A stretch of DNA of 11,331 nt from assembly GCA_050180235.1 (NCBI GenBank), contig JBFXEJ010000154.1, positions 1 to 11,331 of the forward strand. Reading direction: 5' to 3'. Made by a program: the position numbers and the translations under genes. Within the stretch, counting starts at the first letter, position 1; each line of letters begins with the position of its first letter. The notes under the pieces were generated by a model. That model did not search any database, was not told where the DNA came from, and was given only the letters and a program-made list of their open reading frames with translations. This DNA comes from JAABRU01 sp050180235 (GTDB taxonomy: Bacteria; Desulfobacterota; Desulfobacteria; Desulfobacterales; Desulfococcaceae). Positions 6,888 through 11,331 of this stretch are shown one piece after another.

Positions 6888-7064
6888 GTCTGAACCCGGA
6901 TTCACGGGATGAAAGGATTAACCCGGATTATGCTGTCTGAACCGCGGATAATCATGATATTTATGATTTCGCAGATGAAATTATCACAGTCCATCTGTCT
7001 CATCACGGTTATCTGCGGTCAGTAATCCCGGTCAATCCAAAAATCCTGCAAATCCCGTTTCAGA
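6888..7064. repeat. Element A, second copy, split by a nested element B-like hairpin
   Basis: The left arm (6888-6928, GTCTGAACCCGGATTCACGG) closely matches the left arm at 1146, and the right arm (7031-7064) has AATCCAAAAATCCTG and ends TTTCAGAC. Between them lies another complete hairpin (6935-7022), so the arms of element A are separated by what looks like a nested insertion. It begins 7 bases after the stop codon of the large gene. A hairpin this close may help end transcription, but no T-run follows. Confidence 0.65.
6935..7022. repeat. Element B-like inverted repeat nested in element A
   Basis: The left arm GTCTGAACCGCGGATAATCA pairs imperfectly with a right arm containing ATCACGGTTATCTGCGGTCA. 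The interior includes CGCAGATGAAA, also present in the upstream element B at 1480. The same terminal motif and the CGCAGAT core identify it as the same family, more diverged. Confidence 0.65.
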
Positions 7065-7133
7065 CAAAAATTCCGCCTTGCAAAATAAGAAAAATTCTGT
7101 TAATCCGTAAAACCTCTAAATCCGGGTTCAGAC
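7054..7133 (+). repeat. 80-bp interspersed repeat, copy 3
   Basis: It aligns without gaps to copy 2 with nine mismatches in 80. GCCTTGCAAAATAAGAAAAA and the GGGTTCAGAC end are conserved; most changes fall in the AATCC-rich 3' half. Its start overlaps the right tip of the split element A, just as copy 2 overlaps the right tip of the intact one. Confidence 0.85.
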
Positions 7134-7176
7134 AATACCGGAATTAATACCAAATCGCCATTGATTTAAAAAAAAT

Positions 7177-7192
7177 CCCCTCTTGAGAGGGG
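7177..7192. repeat. Short GC-rich hairpin before the receiver/PPDK-N gene
   Basis: CCCCTCT-TG-AGAGGGG is a perfect 7-bp stem preceded by eight A's and followed by CAGGGGTGTGT. The A-run and hairpin could act as an intrinsic terminator only on the minus strand, where the A-run becomes a T-run. The pattern ATCCCCTC...GAGGGGCAGGGG is also familiar as a dispersed intergenic repeat, so function is open. Confidence 0.45.
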
Positions 7193-7240
7193 CAGGGGTG
7201 TGTCTGTTCCTGCTGCCTGAACACGCTTTTGTCATTTTTC

Positions 7241-7260
7241 AGGAGGGGAATAAAGAAATG
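7241..7260 (+). promoter_or_regulatory. Strong ribosome binding site serving an out-of-frame ATG
   Basis: AGGAGGGG (7241-7248) lies nine bases before ATG 7258, ideal spacing, yet that frame ends after 25 codons (7258-7335). The frame of the long protein has its ATG at 7283 with only a weak GGGAA site. Removing one A from the five-A run 7266-7270 would put ATG 7258 in frame (start MLSKGNPKMALQ). Confidence 0.6.
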
Positions 7261-7282
7261 CTCTCAAAAAGGGAATCCAAAA

Positions 7283-10279
7283 ATGGCATTGCAGATGAAA
7301 CCCCCAAAACCTGCCGAGGATTTCAGCCGTTATGATTTTGATGCGCATGTGAAAATCTTCCACGAGCTGATGAAGGAAAAAATCAGGGAAATTCTGCTGA
7401 TTTCCACTCCCTATGATGCCTTCATCATGGAGGAGGACGGCAGTCTTACGTCAAAAATTATCAATGAATACAGGGGACTGAACCTGAGCAGCCCGCCCCG
7501 TCTGACAAAAGCCTCTTCAGGAGCGGACGGTCTGAAACTTCTGGATCAGAAAAATTTTGATCTGGTCATCACCATGCCGGATTTGGAAGATATGGAAACT
7601 CCGGAACTGGTGCTGAAAATCAAAGCGGCACGGCCTGAAATCCCTGTCATTCTGCTGGCCCATCGGGAAAGTGACATTCAGGAGGAAGCTGCCTGCTCCA
7701 TTATAGACAATGAATTTGTCTGGACCGGCAATGCAGATATTCTCCTGGCTTTGGTCAAAAGTGCGGAAGATCGCGTGAATGCACCGTCAGATACGGCAAA
7801 CGGCATGGTGCGCGTACTGATTCTGGTGGAGGATTCCCCTCTTTTCCGCTCGGTTTTTCTGCCTTTAATCTACAAAGTGGTGGTCAACCAGACCCTTATG
7901 CTTCTGGAAGACACTCTTAACGAAGAACACCGGGTGCTGAAAATGCGGGGCCGTCCCAAAATTCTGGTCGCGGAAAATTATGAATGTGCAATGGATTTAT
8001 TCAGGCAGTTCCGTCCCTATGTTTTTGGTGTGATTTCCGACACCCGGTTTCCCAAAGACTGCGTAATGACCGAGGACGCGGGCATTCTGTTTCTTTCTGC
8101 CATCAAAGCGGAAATTCCCCATCTTCCCCTGCTGCTGCTCAGTTCTGAAACCAAAAACCGGGAACGCGCAGCACAGATGCAGGCTGTGTTCATTGACAAA
8201 AACTCCCCCCGCCTTTATGCGGAAATTGAACAGTTTTTTCTGGATTATCTGGGTTTTGGGGATTTTGTCTTCCGCAGGGAGGATAAAAGTGAAATCGGCA
8301 GGGCAGGCAATCTGCGGGCATTGGAAAAACTGCTTCCCCTGATTCCTGATGAACCTGTGGAATATCACGCGCGAAGGCATCATTTTTCCAACTGGCTTAT
8401 GGCACGCTCCGAGATTGCGCTGGCCCTGCGGTTTGCACAGGTGGAAGTCTCGGATTTTGCCTCAGTTGCGGATGTTCGCAGTTATATTGTCTCCAGCATC
8501 CATGCGCTGCGCTGCTCCCGTCAAAAGGGTGTGATTGTCCAGTTTCATCCGGATGAATTTGATCCGGATGTTCAGGAATTTCTGCGCATTGGCAAAGGTT
8601 CGCTGGGGGGCAAGGCCAGAGGACTGGCTTTTATTTCCCATATGCTGCATCATCGTCCGGAGATACGGAACAAATATCCGGGAATCCACATTGAAATCCC
8701 CCTGACTCTGGTGATAAGCACAGACGGATTTGAATCTTTTCTGTCAGAAAACCGGCTCACGTCTTCCCGCTTCTGCAACTGCGGTGATGCAGAAATACAG
8801 GAAATTTTTCTCAAAGCTGATCTTCCGGATTGGGTGAGGCAATCTCTGGCGGCATTTCTCAGACAGGTTTCCGCCCCTCTGGCTGTGCGATCCTCCAGTC
8901 TGCTGGAAGATGCGCATGTGCGCCCCTTCGCTGGATTTTACCAGACCTGCATGATTCCCAACACTCACCCGGATTTTTCCCTGCGTGTGCAGGAACTGGA
9001 AACAGCCGTGAAACTGGTTTACGCGTCCACTTTTTATGAAAAACCTCTGGCTTTTGCCCGCAAAATTTCCCACCAGTTTCAGGAAGATCGTATGGCTGTG
9101 ATGATTCAGCAGATAACAGGAAAACGGTACGGAGATTATTTTTACCCTGCCATTTCCGGAACAGCCAGATCTGAAAATTTTTATCCTGTGGGAGATATGC
9201 GGCCTGAAGACGGAATAGCGCATATTGGTCTGGGTATGGGAAAAATTCTGGAAGACAGTGAATCTGTGCTGCGTTTTTTTCCCCGCTATCCTAGTATTCT
9301 GCCCCAGTTTTCCACTGTGGGGGATATTCTGTCCAATGCACAGCGTTTTTTTTACGCGCTGAAAATGAAATCTGATCCGCTCTTTTCCCTGAAAAAAGAA
9401 AACAGTCTGGAAAAACGGGAAATTGCAGACGCGGAAGAAGAATTTCCTGTGAAAAGTCTGTGCAGCACGTATCTTGCGGAAGAACAGCGGATCAGAGACA
9501 CGGGCTGGATACCGGGTCAAAAAATCCTTACCTTTGCGCCTGTTCTCAAGCACAGAACCTTTCCCCTGGCCGATATTCTCACGGATCTGCTGGAAATGGG
9601 GCGCAAAGGCATTGGCGGCCCTGCGGAAATTGAATTTTCCGTGGATCTCAGTGAAAACAGGGAACACAAAAGCAGTTTTTATTTTCTGCAACTGCGTCCC
9701 ATGTCACAGGAAGGGGAAGAGATTCGGATCAGTGAAAACGAGATCGCTGATGCCTTCTGCTTTTCCACCCATGCTATGGGGCATGGCACAGACAGCCATA
9801 TGCAGGATATTGTGTATGTGAAACCGCAGGATTTTGATCCTGCCGCGACAAGGGAAATTGCCTGGGAAATCGGACAGATCAATGCAGAACTCATGAAAGC
9901 GGATCATCGGTATCTGCTTATCGGGCCGGGACGATGGGGTTCTTCGGATCACTGGCTGGGCATTCCCGTGCAGTGGAAAGATATTTCCGCAGCAGGGGCC
10001 ATCATTGAACTGCGCGATGGAAAAATCAACGCGGATCCTTCTTACGGAACCCATTTTTTTCAGAAAATCACAGCGCGGGGGATTCATTACATCACGGTGA
10101 ATCAGGGAACATCGGACAGACTGAACTGGGAGCAGATTCAGGATCTTCCTGCTGTGCAGGAAACCCGTTTTCTGCGGCATGTGCGCACAGAAAAAGCCTT
10201 TACCGTGAAAAATGACGGACGGACATCCCGCTGTATTCTGATTATGCAGGATGAACATTCTGGATTTTATCCATTTTAA
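7283..10279 (+). CDS. Two receiver-like domains joined to a PEP-synthase/PPDK N-terminal nucleotide-binding domain
   Basis: The product is 998 residues from ATG 7283. Residues ~34-156 form a first receiver-like alpha/beta domain (FDLVITMPDLEDM) that lacks the usual phospho-acceptor Asp. Residues ~177-330 form a second one with RPYVFGVISDTRFP, where Asp is retained. From ~439 comes a PPDK_N-type ATP-grasp module: GSLGGKARGLAF, then PLAVRSSSLLEDAHVRPFAG (~531), and FYFLQLRPM near 803. A C-terminal region has LLIGPGRWGSSDHWLG. PEP synthase and PPDK use this first domain to bind ATP, but they also need a phosphohistidine swivel domain and a PEP-binding barrel; neither is present. This is therefore probably a signalling or phosphotransfer protein, not a metabolic PEP synthase. 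It is probably cytoplasmic, as no signal peptide or membrane segment is seen. The start is uncertain: a strong ribosome site serves an out-of-frame ATG at 7258. The ABC ATPase gene follows after 23 bases. Confidence 0.82.
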   Translation: MALQMKPPKPAEDFSRYDFDAHVKIFHELMKEKIREILLISTPYDAFIMEEDGSLTSKIINEYRGLNLSSPPRLTKASSGADGLKLLDQKNFDLVITMPDLEDMETPELVLKIKAARPEIPVILLAHRESDIQEEAACSIIDNEFVWTGNADILLALVKSAEDRVNAPSDTANGMVRVLILVEDSPLFRSVFLPLIYKVVVNQTLMLLEDTLNEEHRVLKMRGRPKILVAENYECAMDLFRQFRPYVFGVISDTRFPKDCVMTEDAGILFLSAIKAEIPHLPLLLLSSETKNRERAAQMQAVFIDKNSPRLYAEIEQFFLDYLGFGDFVFRREDKSEIGRAGNLRALEKLLPLIPDEPVEYHARRHHFSNWLMARSEIALALRFAQVEVSDFASVADVRSYIVSSIHALRCSRQKGVIVQFHPDEFDPDVQEFLRIGKGSLGGKARGLAFISHMLHHRPEIRNKYPGIHIEIPLTLVISTDGFESFLSENRLTSSRFCNCGDAEIQEIFLKADLPDWVRQSLAAFLRQVSAPLAVRSSSLLEDAHVRPFAGFYQTCMIPNTHPDFSLRVQELETAVKLVYASTFYEKPLAFARKISHQFQEDRMAVMIQQITGKRYGDYFYPAISGTARSENFYPVGDMRPEDGIAHIGLGMGKILEDSESVLRFFPRYPSILPQFSTVGDILSNAQRFFYALKMKSDPLFSLKKENSLEKREIADAEEEFPVKSLCSTYLAEEQRIRDTGWIPGQKILTFAPVLKHRTFPLADILTDLLEMGRKGIGGPAEIEFSVDLSENREHKSSFYFLQLRPMSQEGEEIRISENEIADAFCFSTHAMGHGTDSHMQDIVYVKPQDFDPAATREIAWEIGQINAELMKADHRYLLIGPGRWGSSDHWLGIPVQWKDISAAGAIIELRDGKINADPSYGTHFFQKITARGIHYITVNQGTSDRLNWEQIQDLPAVQETRFLRHVRTEKAFTVKNDGRTSRCILIMQDEHSGFYPF

Positions 10280-10302
10280 ACTGTGTGCTGTCAGGAACAT
10301 TT

Positions 10303-10989
10303 ATGGAATCAATCGCAATCTGTAAGGAACTGGTAAAAAACTACCGGATGGGGAAAATGGAGGTACAGGCTCTCAGAGGTGTGAGTCTTTCCATTGAAAA
10401 AGGCGGTTTTACAGCACTGGCCGGGCCTTCGGGTTCCGGCAAAACCACCATTCTCAATCTGCTTGGCGGGCTTGATCTGCCGGATTCCGGCAGCATAATG
10501 GTGGATGGAAATGATTTCACCCTGATGAACCAGTCGCAGCTTGCCCAACTGCGTCTGCACAAAATCGGCTTTGTTTTTCAGGCATACAATCTGATCCCGG
10601 TTCTTTCTGCTCTGGAAAATGTGGAGTATGTTATGCTTCTGCAGGGTATACCCCTTAAAGAAAGAAGGGAACGCTCCAAAGTCATACTGGATGAAGTCGG
10701 GCTGTCAGACATGTATGAGCGCCGTCCGGCAGAGCTTTCCGGAGGACAGCAGCAGCGCGTGGCAGTGGCCAGGGCCATTGTGTCAAATCCCGCTCTTGTG
10801 CTGGCAGATGAACCCACAGCCAATCTTGATTCTGAAACTGGCAGGGGACTGCTTGAGATAATGAAGGAAATGAATGAAAAACGTGGTGTCACCTTCATTT
10901 TTTCCACCCATGACGCCCAGGTGATGACCTATGCCCGGCGGCTGATTCACATACGGGACGGCCGGATTGCTGAGGATATGCGCAAATAA
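10303..10989 (+). CDS. ABC transporter ATP-binding protein, LolD/MacB type
   Basis: This is a complete 228-residue nucleotide-binding subunit. Visible motifs in order: Walker A GPSGSGKTT (~41-49), Q-loop FVFQAYNLIPVLSALENVEY (Q in VFQ), signature LSGGQQQR, Walker B VLADEPTANLDSE and the H-loop FSTHD. The LIPVLSALENV segment and the overall length are typical of the LolD/MacB/FtsE-like group that works with FtsX-like permeases in lipoprotein release or envelope export. ATG 10303 is chosen over the in-frame GTG 10285 because AGGA lies seven bases upstream and MESIAICKELVKNY is the normal N-terminus. The gene follows the receiver/PPDK-N gene by 23 bases, so co-transcription is likely. No permease gene follows in the window; a hairpin and an insertion sequence do. 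Confidence 0.92.
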   Translation: MESIAICKELVKNYRMGKMEVQALRGVSLSIEKGGFTALAGPSGSGKTTILNLLGGLDLPDSGSIMVDGNDFTLMNQSQLAQLRLHKIGFVFQAYNLIPVLSALENVEYVMLLQGIPLKERRERSKVILDEVGLSDMYERRPAELSGGQQQRVAVARAIVSNPALVLADEPTANLDSETGRGLLEIMKEMNEKRGVTFIFSTHDAQVMTYARRLIHIRDGRIAEDMRK

Positions 10990-10990
10990 T

Positions 10991-11089
10991 GTGATTTCCA
11001 GAAAAGAATATCCCGGCAAAGCAGCAAAAGTTTCCGGGTTTTGCCCTGTGCCTGTGAACTGAACCGGGATATTTATTTTCATAAATCAC
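10991..11089. repeat. Long imperfect inverted repeat after the ABC ATPase gene
   Basis: The outer arms, 26 bases each (10991-11016 and 11064-11089), pair at 20 of 26 positions without gaps, including GTGATTT/AAATCAC at the tips and AATATCCCGG/CCGGGATATT at the inner ends. It starts one base after the stop codon. The CCGGGAT composition recalls element A but the TTCAGAC ends are absent, so I treat it as a separate element. Confidence 0.65.
11012..11042 (+). terminator. Possible intrinsic terminator of the receiver/PPDK-N - ABC operon
   Basis: CCCGG(C)AAA at 11012-11020 pairs with TTTCCGGG at 11031-11038, leaving one bulged C and a loop of about ten bases, and TTTT follows. It lies 22 bases after the ABC gene and competes with the larger inverted repeat around it. 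Confidence 0.45.
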
Positions 11090-11214
11090 CTAAGGGGACA
11101 AATTTTAATTAGGAACTGTCTTTTTCATCCGGAAAACTGCTGAAATCCTGTCTGAAAAGAGAATTCCTTGATTAAAACCCAAAGATGGGTTATGCTGAAA
11201 AATATGGTAGTGTC

Positions 11215-11243
11215 TTGTCAAAATTAAACTGACGCATTATAAT
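11215..11243 (+). promoter_or_regulatory. Sigma-70-type promoter of the IS630-like transposase
   Basis: TTGTCA (11215-11220) and TATAAT (11238-11243) are separated by exactly 17 bases. Transcription would begin near 11250, about 30 bases before the transposase ATG. Confidence 0.7.
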
Positions 11244-11278
11244 TTCTCAATCTGAAAAAAAAATTGAGGGAGAAAACA

Positions 11279-11331
11279 ATGCGGAAAAAATATCTTGTGA
11301 GTCTTACAGACAGTGAACGTCAGGAACTTGA
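11279..11331 (+). CDS. IS630-like transposase, N-terminal fragment (3' end outside window)
   Basis: Only 17 codons are visible (MRKKYLVSLTDSERQEL). The sequence matches the characteristic beginning of IS630-family/helix-turn-helix transposases (basic K-K-Y, then LT-x-x-ER-x-x-L). GAGGGAG lies upstream at a good distance, and a near-consensus promoter precedes it, as in an IS. The catalytic DDE region is outside the window, so the family call is tentative. Confidence 0.6.
   Translation, partial: MRKKYLVSLTDSERQEL

Larger units (their letters stand above)
11208..11331 (+). mobile_element. Probable left end of an IS630-like insertion sequence (incomplete)
   Basis: IS630-family elements insert at TA. 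A TA at 11208-11209 is followed by GTGTCTTGTCAAAATTAAAC, a plausible terminal inverted repeat that also carries the promoter's -35 box. The right end is outside the window, so the boundary is not proven. Confidence 0.4.

Noticed and set aside
8744..9691. Long antisense frame (315 codons) opposite the PPDK_N domain
   Set aside because: The plus strand encodes conserved PPDK_N motifs throughout; the antisense product is rich in F, H and R without domain pattern.
11176..11191. Small hairpin AACCCA-AAGA-TGGGTT as a terminator
   Set aside because: Six-base stem, no following T-run, and a better candidate exists at 11012-11042.

Overview
The window looks like accessory DNA of a Gram-negative anaerobe. 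Degenerate GGATT/AATCC intergenic repeats, a large secreted protein with thrombospondin-3-like repeats and a dockerin-like tail, DUF1566 (Lcl_C) domains, and a receiver-plus-PPDK-N protein all recall Desulfobacterales such as Desulfonema-like or multicellular magnetotactic lineages. This is inference from style; no marker gene is present.

Layout. Positions 1-479 hold the C-terminal part of an Rpn-like nuclease/transposase protein, closed by a strong intrinsic terminator at 546-595. Positions 607-1311 hold a compact hicA-hicB toxin-antitoxin pair lying between two 80-bp direct repeats that match at 78 of 80 bases. Positions 1109-1615 are a patchwork of inverted-repeat elements punctuated by GTCTGAACC/GGTTCAGAC. 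Positions 1616-6880 encode one secreted protein of 1,754 residues. Positions 6881-7228 carry a second patchwork with relatives of the same elements, including a third 80-bp copy. Positions 7283-10279 encode a 998-residue protein with two receiver-like domains joined to a PPDK-type nucleotide-binding domain. An ABC transporter ATPase (10303-10989) follows in the same apparent operon. The window ends at the start of an IS630-like transposase (11279 onward) preceded by a near-consensus promoter.

Main finding. The secreted protein has two DUF1566 (C-type-lectin-like) domains. The last ~40 codons of each look like the variable region of a diversity-generating retroelement (DGR). In the core 19 codons the two copies differ at 18 bases: 7 at first positions, 9 at second and only 2 at third. 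Both copies are followed by a nearly identical GC-rich stretch resembling an initiation-of-mutagenic-homing site. The conserved DWRLP box before them has drifted at third positions in the ordinary way. No reverse transcriptase or template repeat is visible, so any DGR would have to act from elsewhere in the genome.

How the parts relate. The secreted protein and the hic pair behave as separate cassettes between shared repeats. The receiver/PPDK-N protein and the ABC ATPase probably form a transcription unit whose usual permease partner is not in the window.
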